DNA from: Neocallimastix lanati (nom. inval.)
Taxonomy: Eukaryota > Neocallimastigomycota > Neocallimastigomycetes > Neocallimastigales > Neocallimastigaceae
Direction: 5' to 3'
DNA length: 64,000 nt
Assembly: GCA_016946835.1 (NCBI GenBank)
Contig: JACVTC010000008.1
Coordinates: 2,198,501 to 2,262,500, forward strand
Position 1 is the stretch's first letter. Each line of letters begins with the position of its first letter. Positions 43,540 to 54,599 of the stretch are shown piece by piece. A program made the position numbers and the translations under genes. The notes beneath the pieces were generated by a model that was not told the DNA's origin, did no database searches, and was given only the letters and a program-made list of their open reading frames with translations.

Positions 43540-44820
43540 TAAAATATTGTTATTTATTTAATTTGATGTTAAATAATGAAATAATATTTTTTTTTTTTTT
43601 TTTTTTTTGAGTTAAAAATTGGTCTTTTTATATTTTTTTTTTTTTTTTATTTTTAATTTTATTTTTAATAAATAAAAAAAAAAACTTTATGTTTAATTAT
43701 TCTCTTCACGGAATTTTAATTCTTGGAACAAATTTAATTATATAGCATAAAGTTTGAATTTAAAAATAAAAACGAAAAAAAGTTAAAATTTTAATGAAAT
43801 ACAACGTTGATGAAATAAATTATTAATTTGTTATATGAATTAATTACAAATAATTAGACACCAGCGAATGAAATAATTTTAATTATTAAAAAAATATATT
43901 ATTATTTTTTTTTAATAAATCATTGATTAATATCTCTTTGACTATAAAAATATTACTGTTTAATATAAAAATATTAAAACAAAAATATTTTAACAAATAA
44001 TAAGCAATATTAGGAATATTAATAATTATTAATAATACATTAAATATACATTAAATCATTTAAAATATAAATGAATTCATTAAATAACAATTTATTGACT
44101 ATTGAAATGCTGTTTCAATTTAAATTAATTTAAAAAAATTCAAAAAATAGTATATTTTTTATTTTTATTTTAAATTTTATTATTAAAAGTAAAAGACGAT
44201 TTCATCTTTTTTTTAATAGTAAAATAAGTTTTAATTTTTTTTTTAAAATTAATTGGAAAATTTTTAAATATTTTTTAATAATTTTAAATTAAAAATTTTA
44301 ATTATTTCATAGCATTTAATACTATAAATTTAAAATTTTCCAATTAGTTTTAATTTTAATTTATTTAATTATTTTAATTATATATTTTTTTAATTTTTTA
44401 GTTTTATAAAATTTTATTTTATTTTTATTTTTATTTTATTTTATGTTAATTATTTTAGTTATTATTAAAATTTTTGTTCCGTATATCGTGGGGCTTTCGT
44501 GTTATCTTGATAAAACAATACTTATCATTAGTAGCTCTCTTAGAGTAAACTTTTTTAGATATAAATAGTGATAATATTACTACACATTGTATATATCACA
44601 CCGAAATTTTTTTTAACTTTTGAACTTAATTTTATTTATTATATTAAATTTTCTATGATTAATTAAAATTTATTTTTTTTTTTTTTTTTTTTATTATTAT
44701 TAAATATTTGATAATATGTCACAAATATTAGTGGATTTATAATTAAAATTCACTAATAGATCAATTGATATTTAATTTCGTTTTTTTTATTTTGAATCTA
44801 GTACGTTTCACAATCGTTCA
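43540..44820. other. AT-rich spacer with one mixed-composition island at 44464-44620
   Basis: Mostly A/T runs. The island TCCGTATATCGTGGGGCTTT with CGTGTTATCTTG, and TTAGTAGCTCTCTTAGAGTA further on, is compositionally distinct. I could not match it to a tRNA, an snRNA or any repeat in the window. It could be an old retroelement end or a non-coding RNA. Confidence 0.4.
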
Positions 44821-45199
44821 TTTCACAGGGGAGTGTTCATTTCCAAAGTTTTTATTATAAAAATTTGTATTTTGTTGTATGGCTTAAATATTTTTAATTT
44901 TAAGCCACTTAATTTTATTAAATATTTAATGAATAATAATTAATTAAATAAATAAAATTACAATTCTCAAAAATTTTCAAACACGTAATCTTACGTGTGG
45001 CGTATATCTAATTGTATCATAATTTTGTGTCTTTTTTCTACAATTTTTAAAAAGCCATATATTCATAATATGGCGTGAATTATAATTGTGGTGATATTTT
45101 ATGACGTAAATTTATAAGCCACTATGAATTTGGCGAAATTCAACTGGACGAAATTCAACTTTTGGCGAAATACAACACTTCAATAAATAATAATTAGGT

Positions 45200-45520
45200 T
45201 AGGTATTTCTATTTAACATTAAAAAATAAAATAAAAATAAGAAATAAGAAAACTTTTTTTTTAAACATTGAAAAATAAAATAAAAATAAATAAACATTTT
45301 ATTTTTTTTTTTAATGCTTAAAAAATAAAAAAAAAAAAAAAAAAAAAAAAAATAAGAAAAAAGAAAACTTTTTTTTTAAACATTAAAAAATAAAATAAAA
45401 ATAATAAGAAAAAAAATTTTTTTAAACATAAAAAATAAAATATAAATAAATAAAAATTTTATTTTTTAAGCATTAAAAAAAAAAAAATAAAATAAAATAA
45501 AAAATAAATAAAAATAAATA
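45200..45520. repeat. Imperfect tandem repeat upstream of transposase copy 3
   Basis: Four copies of a unit made of AACTTTTTTTTTAAACATT and AAAAATAAAATAAAAATAA, inside MULE-3. Confidence 0.75.
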
Positions 45521-45653
45521 AAATAGTAAATAATAAATAATTATATAATCAATTAAAAAAAGGTTTATTATTTTAAATATTTAAAAAAAATAAGTTTCAA
45601 AGCATTTAAAAGTATATTTATTAAAATATTTTATTGAAAAATTTTAATTATCA

Positions 45654-47094
45654 ATGGAAGACAATATAGAAATTGAAATAAGTGAAACATATCGAGGAAA
45701 TGAACAAATTATTATTAATAAAAAATACAAATTTAATTTTTCATTTCAAAGGAAAGATAAATCAAAAATTTATAGATGCACTGAATATAAGACTTTAAAT
45801 AAAAGTAAATCTTTAATTATTTTAAATGATAAAAAGGAGGTTTTAAAATATGAAAGTTTACGTAACCATCTCGAAAAAGAAATTAATGTGTCTCTATCAG
45901 TTAGTAAAACATAAAATTAAGGAAGAAATTAGGAAAAATTCAATTCCTATGGATATAAAACCTAAACATTTATTTAATGCCGTTTCTCAAGAAATGGGAC
46001 TTATATGTCCCGAATATAATACAATTAGATCCCAAATAATAAGAAATATAAATAAACAATTTCCTCCAAACATAAAAAGTTTTGATGATATTCCCATTGA
46101 ATCAGAATATTATAAAACGAAAAGAAATGAAAATTTTATGATATTTAAAAATACTGATCTAATAATCTTTCAATCACCATTCCAAGCATATTTATTTTCG
46201 AATTATCATAAAAATATATTTGAGGACGGTACATTTTATGCAGCACCGAAATTTAGTTATCAGTTATTTATAACAAGAACTTATGTTGGGGAATTTAATA
46301 TGTTTTACACTACTTCCATTTCTATATTAAAATATAAAAAACAATCTACATATGAATCATTATTTAAAGTAATAAAAAAAATGCAAATAAATTTAGGAGT
46401 AATACATTAATTACTACAATTAATTTTCATTGTGATTTTGAGCAAGGTATATCTAATGCTGCAAAAAAAGTTTTTCCAAATATAAATATTAAATATTGTG
46501 TTTAGCATTACAAAAGATCATTAGAAAATCAAAAAAATATATTATGTTATCATGAAGTGAAGAATAATAATGATGTATATATTTATTATAAAGCTATTTC
46601 GAACTTAACCGTTTATAAACCCTAACTATATATTTGATATTTATATTATAATAAAAAGAATTTGTTAAAAAAAAAAAAAAGTATAATAATTTTCTACAAT
46701 TTTTAGAATATTTTAATAAAAATTATTTACTTAAGTATAATGTTAATAATTGGAATTATTATGAAAATATAGAGCATTTAACAAACAATGCATCAGAATC
46801 TTATAATAGCTACTTAAATAATATATTTCCAAATAAACCTTTATTTTATAAATTAATATATATATTAAAAGAAGAAGAAAACTTATCTTATAATGATTAC
46901 CAAAGGAAAACTAAAGGAATTTGGAAAAAAAAGCAAAAAATATTTAGTTCAACTGATGAAATTAAAATTTTAATTGAAAATTACAAAAGTAAGGAAATAA
47001 ATTTATTTTATAATGGATGCTACAGAAATGAATTAGTTAAATTATGGAAAGATTGTTTAATTGATTTAAACAATATAAATATTAATTTAAAATA
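45654..47094 (+). pseudogene. MULE transposase, copy 3 (multiply frameshifted)
   Basis: It keeps an ATG at 45654 and about 85 in-frame N-terminal residues, but the FLYWCH finger has lost ligands (NKSKS for NKCKS, LRNH for HNH). The frame shifts near 45900 into KHKIKEEIRKNSIPMDIKPK and EDGTFYAAPKFS (first Asp kept). It breaks again before HCDFEQGISNAAKK (second Asp) and YCV-stop-HYK, where the Trp codon of the CxxH motif is a stop. Further frames carry EHLTNNASESYN and a C-terminus ending LWKDCLIDLNNINI near 47094. This is the most decayed of the three copies. Confidence 0.85.
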
Positions 47095-47329
47095 AATAAC
47101 CTTAATTTAAAAAAAATTCTAGAAAAATACAAATTTATTTATTTTAAATTTATATTTATAATCGTTTAAATAATAATTAAATAATCTTAATTTAAAAAAA
47201 TGCTAGAAAAATATAAATTTATTTACCTATTGTGTTTATTTAATAATCTTAATAGAAATTATCTTTTAGTTATTTTTATTAAGTAATTTATAACTAAAAC
47301 CGATTTATTAGATACTAGTTAAAATTTTA

Positions 47330-47575
47330 TTAATATCAATATCAATATTATATAATTATAAATTTTATTAATATCAATATCAATATTATATAATTATAAA
47401 TTTTATTAATATCAATATCAATATTATATAATTAAAAATTTTATTAATATCAATATCAATATTATATAATTAAAAATTTTATTAATATCAATATCAATAT
47501 TATATAATTAAAAATTTTATTAATATCAATAACAGTATTATATAATTATAATTTTTATTAATATCAATATACTTT
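47330..47575. repeat. Tandem array downstream of transposase copy 3
   Basis: About seven units of ATTTTATTAATATCAATATC plus AATATTATATAATT. It is the counterpart of the array after copy 2, which shows the array is an inherited part of the MULE family. Confidence 0.8.
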
Positions 47576-48175
47576 TCAAAATTAATTATATTATTAAAAA
47601 TATTAAATTCAATAAAAGATTTTTATTATTTTATTAAAATTCTAATTGTTATTATTATATTTTAATCATAATTGATTCATATTTATCAAACATTATAAAT
47701 ATTACTACTTAAATAATTAATTATTTTAATAGGGTCAATTATTCAACTCTTATTGTTTTAATTTTTAATTCTTATATTATTATTTAAATTAATATATATA
47801 TTATATATCGTTTATGAAAATATGAATTATAAATAATTAAAATTATTTACTTTTCATTTAATTTTTTTTTTATAATAAAATATAATAATTAAAAGACAAA
47901 CGTTATTATAACTAAAATTTTTTTTTTTTAGAAAAATAAATGAAAAAAAATTAAAATATATGATTCCTATATATATAAAATAATTATTACATTTTTTTTT
48001 ATTTTATTTTATTTTATATTTATTTCACTTATATACTTTATTATTTAATATCTTTATATATGTTAAACTTATATATATTTATATGGTTTATATATTATCT
48101 TAATTTTTAAAAAAATAATATTTAGTTTAATAATAAATTTAAAATTAATCTATAAAAAATCTATTTTTTATTTAT

Positions 48176-48625
48176 TTAACCACACCAACACCAACCATAT
48201 TCAGTAAGACAGTATTTATCAACTATATCATAAACACGAGCATCACAATCAACATAACCTCTCCATGAAAATCTACCTCTTGTGTGATTTGGTGTTTAAT
48301 AACATCTATTTTTGGTACTTATATGTCTAGTAACCCATCTACATTTATCTGGATTTTTATATTGCGTATCTCTAAGATATGCTCCAACAGGGATTTTTCT
48401 ATAATTAGCTATTGAATTACGGAGGAAACAGTCATAAAATCTACGATTACTATTTTTTATAATACCATAACCTTTACATATATATGTATTTTTGCATTTT
48501 CTAGAATTAAAGAAATATAGATGAGATATATCTGAATATATAGCTGGTCCAACCAATTTTATACCACAAACATAAGTAATGCATGCAGTAGCAATTAATA
48601 AAGCAGTTAATAATTTTTTAAACAT
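48176..48625 (-). pseudogene. Cysteine-rich secreted protein gene inside MULE-3, with internal TAA
   Basis: The ATG at 48625 starts MFKKLLTALLIATACITYVCG, a signal peptide, followed by a mature part with cysteines in RKCKN, YICKG, YDCFL and DKCRW. The frame meets TAA at 48296-48298 after KNRCY. The same frame then continues with clearly coding sequence (FSWRGYVDCDARVYDIVDKY, ending GWCWCG) to a second stop at 48176. The ancestral protein was therefore about 149 residues, and this allele would give 109. Family unknown. Its position between the transposase and the right TIR of MULE-3, on the opposite strand, suggests captured host cargo. Confidence 0.6.
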
Positions 48626-48926
48626 TTTAATTTATAAAATTAATACTTTAATATAATATTATAAAAAATACTAATTATAAACCTATTTATATATTTATTT
48701 TTTTTTAATTATTCAATTATGTAATTACATATGTAATTCTGTTGATAATATAAACAAGGTATTAATAATAATTAATAATATTTAAAATAAAATAAAAAAA
48801 AATATAATAATTATTTTATATATACAGTAATTATATATATATATATTTTTTTATTTTATTTTCTAAAAAAAATTTTTTTAGTCATAATAAACGTTTGTCT
48901 TAATTATTTTTATTATCATTTAAAAA

Positions 48927-49545
48927 CTTATTTATTCATTTATAATTTATTTATTAATTTAATTATTTATTATATTATAATACGCCATGTTTTCCGAAAT
49001 GCACTACAACAAAATACAAATTTTTGTAATAAAAATTTTCGAAATGACACACCCCCATTTCACAAGGTGGCGTATTTGTATATGGCTTGTTTTTAATAAT
49101 TAAATAAATAATAATTAAATATATAATATTAAATAAATAATAATTAAATATATAATATTAAATAAATAATAATAAATATTCTTATATATATATATATATA
49201 ATTTATTAATATTCAATTGTAAAAATAATTTTTAATAATTCTTTTTTAATAAAATATATTATTATTATTTCATTTAAAATATTTATTTAATAATATATTA
49301 TTATATATATTATTATTTATATATATTTATGATTGTATAGAATATCTTTAAAATGTATGGCTTTATTTCAAAAATAATATAAGCCACATTGCGAAATGCA
49401 CGATCCCCTTTTAGGGGGTGTGTCATTTCGAAAATTTTTATTACATAAATTTGTATTTTGTTGTAGTGCATTTCGGAAAACATGGCGTATTATAATATAA
49501 TAAATAATTAAATTAATAAATAAATTATAAATGAATAAATAAATT
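48927..49545. repeat. Inside-out inverted repeat pair near the right end of MULE-3
   Basis: Arms 48927-49065 and 49413-49545 are inverted copies with about one mismatch in the compared stretch (TTATTCATTTATAATTTATT, CATGTTTTCCGAAATGCACT and CGAAATGACACACCCCC). The terminal-looking motif (C-rich, like the MULE-3 ends) faces inward on both arms, so this resembles two element ends abutting across a 347-base centre. The centre contains GGTGGCGTATT, AAATATATAATATT repeats and GCGAAATGCACGATCCCC. Confidence 0.75.
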
Positions 49546-49796
49546 TTTACGTGTTTGAAAATTTTTGAGAATTGTAATTTTGTTTATTTAATTAATTAAT
49601 TATTATTCATTAAATTTTTAATAAAATTAAGTGGCTTAAAATTAAAAATATTTAAGCCATACAACAAAATACAAATTTTTGTAATAAAATTTTTCGAAAT
49701 GCACACTCCCCCCCCCTTTTATTTTAAATTCGATTTTATTATAAAAATAAATATTTGGAATAATAAATAAAAGGGTTTGGACTAGTTTATTAAAGT

Positions 49797-49886
49797 AGGG
49801 ATCGTGCATTTTGTAATATGGCTTATAGTATTTTCAAAATTCTAAAAGCCATATTGTGAAATTAACTTGCGAAATGCACGATCCCC
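49797..49886. mobile_element. 90-bp miniature inverted-repeat element
   Basis: Begins GGGATCGTGCATTTTGTAAT and ends GCGAAATGCACGATCCCC. The outer 15 bases pair almost perfectly, and an inner ATATGGCTT/AAGCCATAT pair follows. It shares its end with the segment at 49340-49410. Too small to code; probably mobilised by the same MULE transposases. No confident target duplication. Confidence 0.6.
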
Positions 49887-49899
49887 AGTTAATTTAAAT

Positions 49900-50507
49900 T
49901 AATTTAACCCTTGAAAAATTAAAAATATTTTGAAGAAAAATAATAATAACTCAACAAATAATGGAAATATCACATGAGATTTCCCGTCAAAATTTTATTC
50001 ATTAGTTACGACCGAGATCTATAACATATATTAATTACAACTTAATTGGACGATTAGAACATGAGATATTGGACTTTAATAATAAAATAAAATAAAAATT
50101 AAAATAAAATGAATTAAAATATTAAAACTAATTAAAAGTCTCTTTGGAAATCTTTAGAATTATAAAGAAATATTTATTTAATCTATTATTAATAAATATT
50201 ATAATATTTTATCTAAACTATTAAAATCATTTAAAATAATATAAATTATTATCAATTAGTTAAAGATTTTATCTATATAAATTATTAATCAATTATTTAA
50301 GTTTAATTTAAATAATAAAGTTATTTTTTATATATTTGAAATTCTTAAATTATTTTATTATTAAATCATTTATTAATAATTATATAGTTATTTTATTATT
50401 ACATTTTATATAGTATATATACATGTATGAATATATTAAGGTATTAGTATTAGTATTAGTATTAGAATTTCTTGTTGATTCATAATTATCTCTCCAAGAT
50501 GACCTAA

Positions 50508-50566
<59 letters not shown>

Positions 50567-51350
50567 TATTAAAATTTTTAATATAAAAACATTAATATAT
50601 ATTATATTAATAAAAAGAAATTATATTCTTATTGCTTTATTATTTATAAATTAAAACTAAATAAACTTATTTTATATAAAAAAAAAAAATTATAAAAATA
50701 TTTTTTTAGATATTTTATCATTAAAACAATTAAATAGTATATAATATAATTAAAATATATATATATATTTATATATATAGTAAAATTATGGAAGTGTATT
50801 CTCTTCCCTGTCTAAAAAAATAAAAAAATAAAAAAAAAAAAAAATATATATATATATAAATATATAGTAAAATACATTAAACAACGAAACCGTATAACAG
50901 TATAAAATAAAATTAAAAGATAAAACAAAATACATAAATCAATACATTTAAAAAACTTTGTTTTTATATTTACTCTCCTATGTTATTTATTGTATGTATT
51001 GTATTTATTTTTATTTATTTTTTTATTTGTTATTTCATTTATTAAAATAAAACTTTACTAATTTTACTCATTTTCTTATATTTATTTAAAATCAAATAAG
51101 TATAGTCATTTATCCTTACATTATTTTTTTTTTTTTTATTTTGATGATATCTTTATTTATAAACTTTTTTTCAATTTCTTTTTTAATTATTATTTTTATT
51201 TTTATTTTTATTTTTTTTTTTGGAATTATTTAGTGTTTTAAACATCATAATATTTATATTATAACTTTTTATAAGATGTATAATTATTAATGCAATAATA
51301 TAGAATTATCTATTACAATCAAAAAAATTATATCTATCTTCTATTATTTA
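49900..51350. other. AT-rich spacer with two poly(A)-ended fragments
   Basis: Two short plus-strand segments end in A runs. One ends CTCCAAGATGACCTAATCT (to 50511) followed by an A run of about 39. The other is TTATGGAAGTGTATTCTCTT followed by CCCTGTCT (50786-50813) and an A-rich tail. The second matches, inverted, the 3' end of the LINE at 53741-53767. The remainder shows no gene. Confidence 0.6.
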
Positions 51351-51357
51351 ATTTTAT

Positions 51358-51950
51358 TTAGAGTGGTGGGTTAGCATTCTTAAGACCATGTTCAAAGTGC
51401 TTTTGGAACCATTGACCGGCTTCTGGAGCTGGCTTCATAGCTGTTTCATGACCACAGTTACCATCGTAACGAACAGCTGTAGTATCAGAAGTACCATCGG
51501 ATTCACTAAGTGGCTTAATCCAGTAGAAAGCATCAAGGTATTCCATGCTAGAAATTGGACTGGCTTGTGGTCTGGCACCAATACCAACTCCAGTTTGGTT
51601 ACACCATTCTCCTGGGTGCTTACGGTCAATCTTGTGACCATTACGAGAAGCATCACAAACGAAGTAAACGGAACTAATACTTGCAGCCTTGAAATCCTTG
51701 TGCATGACTTCTAAGTATCTCTTTTCATCTGGACATGGGTTCCATTCAGTGTCTGGTCCACGAGAAAGAGTTGGATCTTCTCATGGAGTGTAGTTAGCAA
51801 CATTATCAGTGAACCCACGAACTTTACCTGGGGAACCGGAACTGATAACCTTAGAGTAAACCTTAGCTGTCTTTTCACGGTTATCATCCCAACCTAACCA
51901 GAAAGCGTGACCAATATCAAGGTAAATAGCAACATGTGGAAGAATATCCC
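51358..51950 (-). pseudogene. C-terminal fragment of GH6 cellobiohydrolase/endoglucanase with internal TGA
   Basis: The minus strand encodes the last ~197 residues of a GH6 cellulase: DILPHVAIYLDIGHAFWLGW, RGPDTEWNPC, HPGEWCNQTGVGIGARP, DAFYWIKPLSESDGTSDT and PAPEAGQWFQKHFE, ending NANPPL. These are diagnostic of fungal GH6 (cellulose chain hydrolysis). The N-terminal two-thirds, with signal peptide, any binding or dockerin module and part of the active site, is missing beyond about 51950. A TGA at 51781-51783 stands where a Trp is expected (NYTP-stop-EDPT). Base composition is less AT-rich than the surroundings, as expected for a highly expressed hydrolase. No other frame damage was seen, so the loss is recent. 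Confidence 0.9.
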
Positions 51951-52289
51951 GTCACGGAAATTTTTACCTCCGTTTATTAATTTATTTGGAATATATATTA
52001 AAATTAAATAGTAAAATAATTAAAAAAAAAGTTATACTAAGAGATTTTTACAAACGTTTCTTATACAATTTATGACAATTATTTAATGTATTATTTTTTT
52101 TATAATAATATAACCCTGTATAAAAATTTTTTCTAAATATTTGGCAAATAATTTTATAAAAATATTTTAATTCTTTTTTTTTTTTTTTCTTTTTTTTTTA
52201 AAAAAAATAATATAAATGTATTCTATAGTAATACCTAATTATAATAATTAGTTATTATAATAGTAGACTCCTGTGAACTGTTTAATAAT

Positions 52290-52780
52290 TATACATTTAA
52301 ATGTCTCTATTCTATAGTGCTGAATCGTAGCTCATCTAAAGCTGAAATTCCATCAAGAGGGAATATATAAATATATTTATTAAAATTTTTATAGTCCTTA
52401 TTTTATCATTGAATATTATAAAAAGATCATTGATGAAATCTAGAAGATTTGCATCTATATAATGAAAAGAAAGAACATTCAAATATGAAATGGATGAATG
52501 AATGTTCACCTTCTCCACAGTATAGGAAGATTTTCGGATAATTGTCAAAAACTCTACTATTTCTGATTGCAATAGTAGTGTTATATTTGAAACTAAATCT
52601 TAATGTTAAAATTCAGTTAAAGCTTAAATCAAATTGGAGATATTCAAGGCTGAGCTTGAATAATTCTCTTGTTTCAATATATTTGAATTTATCATAATTT
52701 GAATCATTAATTCCTTGAGGTTTACCTTTATTTGACCAATATAACTATATTACATCTTTATTTTTCTATCTTGATTGTTA
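52290..52780 (-). mobile_element. Degenerate LINE 3' fragment
   Basis: The minus-strand frame at 52336-52572 contains SISYLNVLSFHYIDANLLDF and INDLFIIFNDKIRTIKILIN. This aligns with the segment after the zinc knuckle in the LINE at 54.4 kb (SYGWNSLNFIDDLYVLFIRK), and GTAGCTCAT is shared in the 3' region. Only a short C-terminal piece and part of the 3' UTR are left. Confidence 0.6.
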
Positions 52781-53123
52781 GTCCGTGGGGTAGCATTCAT
52801 AAGGCTCCTGGTTCTATCCCATCCTTTGACAGTTACCGGTTCTCCTCAAAAAAGGTTTTTACGGAATATAGTGGTGGTTAGAATTGCAGGTATTTCTCTC
52901 TTATAAATATATTATTATAAATCTTCTAAGTAATATAGACTAGATATTATTCTAGCAGTAACCCTTAGAGGGTTGCATAAGTATCATCATTTAATATATT
53001 TACAAAGGAATTCCTAGCATATGGGTACATATCTAGTGTCCATGTAGTATATTCTGCCTAAGTAATATAAATATATTCTAATAAAAAGCAATCTTACTGA
53101 ATAATATATAATTGTCAAGGGAG
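52781..53123. other. Mixed-composition relic, possibly SINE-like
   Basis: Contains a B-box-like GGTTCTATCCC at 52812-52822 with TAGTCCGTGGGG about 30 bases upstream, and CATATGGGTACATATCTAG near 53021, resembling the 3' part of the SINE at 14.6 kb. No complete tRNA-like fold. Confidence 0.3.
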
Positions 53124-53130
53124 CTAGTAC

Positions 53131-53472
53131 GGGTGTGGGGCATATCGCCAAATTGCATTTCGCCAATTTTTTTGAAAGCATGTGGCGTATTAAAAAAATG
53201 TGGTATTTCGCCAAATTGCAATTCGCCAAGTTGCATTTCGCCAAATTGAAAATTATTAAATAAATAAATAAATCAATAAATAAAATTAAATATTATTAAT
53301 ATCGCATAAAAACAATTTTAAAAAAAATATATTTTGAATTAATATTTATTTATTTATTCATTTATTTATATCTCTCTACTTGTCGAAATGCAACCTGGCG
53401 AAAAGCAACTTGTAACATTTTAATACTACGCCACTTGGCGAAATGCAATTTGGGGAAATGCATATCTCTCAT
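53131..53472. mobile_element. 342-bp MITE with 7-bp target duplication
   Basis: CTAGTAC flanks the element directly at 53124-53130 and 53473-53479. The ends share the inverted block CCAAATTGCATTTCGCCAA, and ATGTGGCG/CGCCAC segments lie further in. The arms are rich in repeated TTTCGCCAA/TTGGCGAAA motifs like those at MULE-1's ends, so this is probably a non-autonomous MULE derivative. The centre is A/T-only with no ORF. Confidence 0.8.
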
Positions 53473-53708
53473 CTAGTACATATCTATTTGAGTTAGGAGA
53501 TTTAAAATAATTTCTGTAAATAGTGAAGCAAGCCAAAAATACTTTAGCTATACAAAACATTCATTAATAATATATTTGAAAATAAGAAATCGTAATGTCA
53601 ATATCAATTACTCCCTGATTAAAGCATATTGCTATAAGAAACGATTTCTATTAATGACCATAAATAATGCTAAGTACTCTATTTGCAATAATTGTACTTT
53701 AAAAGACC

Positions 53709-53743
<35 letters not shown>

Positions 53744-54590
53744 CAGTGAAGAGAATACACTTCCATAACTTTATTAATTTTATTATAAAAAAAATACATG
53801 TTGGTGAACATAAATTAAAAATAAAAATAAAAGTTAAAAAATAAAAAATAAAAATGTTCAAAAATACCATGTATTATGGCAAGTTGTACTATGCGGGAAT
53901 TTTTCCCTTCCTAACAAATAAAAAGTAATAAAACCTACATATAACATCTTTAATATAGATAGTGTGGTGTCCACTAAATTCTCCCCGGATTCATCATTTA
54001 TTGAACTACTAGGGCGAGATTCACCCTTCGTAGAAATAGAAAATGATCCTGTATTATCATTATACCTTATCAGTACGATGTCGACGCTCTTGGTTAAGTT
54101 TGGTAATTTGGAATAAATAATAACTCAAACGAACTACTTGTGATAGGTATTGTGCTAGTTAAGAATTCCGCCTAACCCACAATTTTTGTAACAAGTGACT
54201 CGGATGAACTTCTGAAAAGTAGTTCATTTAATTGTCTCTATTCCCCTCTATCGAAATGTAGCTCATTTGAAACAAAAGTTCAACCAAAGAGGAACAAATA
54301 TATATAATGAATGGAATGATATTATCTTCAAAATCAGAAATAGAGTCATAGGAAGAAAGAGGATTAAACGCTCAATCTTCCTAATGAATAAAACATAGAG
54401 ATCATCGATGAAATTTAAAGAATTCCATCCATAAGATGCAAAAACATCACATTTAAAAATCCAATGTTCAAAAGATTGATTATCTTCGCAACAACATTGG
54501 CAAATCTTGGAACATTCTTATGAAACTCCACCCATTCTTATAGCAATAATTGTATTAATAACCACGGCGTAAATGGACCGGTAATATAAA
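53709..54590 (-). mobile_element. 5'-truncated LINE with 3' UTR and poly(A) tail
   Basis: On the minus strand a degraded C-terminus (CQCCCEDNQSFEHWIFKCDV, a zinc-knuckle module) lies near 54420-54520. The 3' UTR follows and contains GAGCGTCGACATCGTACTGA (54063-54087), then TTATGGAAGTGTATTCTCTT-CACTGTCT and a 31-base A run (T run on the plus strand, 53710-53740). The poly(A) end marks the true 3' terminus. It is a relative of the 19.8-kb copy, with a different 3' UTR downstream of the shared motif. Confidence 0.75.
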
Positions 54591-54599
54591 TTTATTACA

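Larger units (their letters stand above)
44827..49712 (+). mobile_element. MULE-3: Mutator-like element with about 165-bp TIRs and extra cargo
   Basis: The left end (GGGGAGTGTTCATTTCC, TTTGTATTTTGTTGTATGGC, AAGCCACTTAATTTTATTAA, CTCAAAAATTTTCAAACACG; 44827-44992) returns inverted at about 49545-49712, ending GAAATGCACACTCCCC. Inside are a broken FLYWCH/MULE transposase (45654-47094), the family-type 3' tandem array (47330-47575), a minus-strand secreted-protein gene (48176-48625) and a block of additional inverted repeats (48927-49545). No clean target duplication was seen beside the C-run at the right end. Confidence 0.75.

Noticed and set aside
48296-48298. Reassigned stop codons (TAA or TGA read as an amino acid), prompted by internal stops in the KAR5-like, secreted-protein and GH6 sequences
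   Set aside because: LSM7, uS2 and RIO2 end normally with TAA at the expected residue and have no internal stops. The affected genes carry other lesions or sit in transposons, so decay is simpler.
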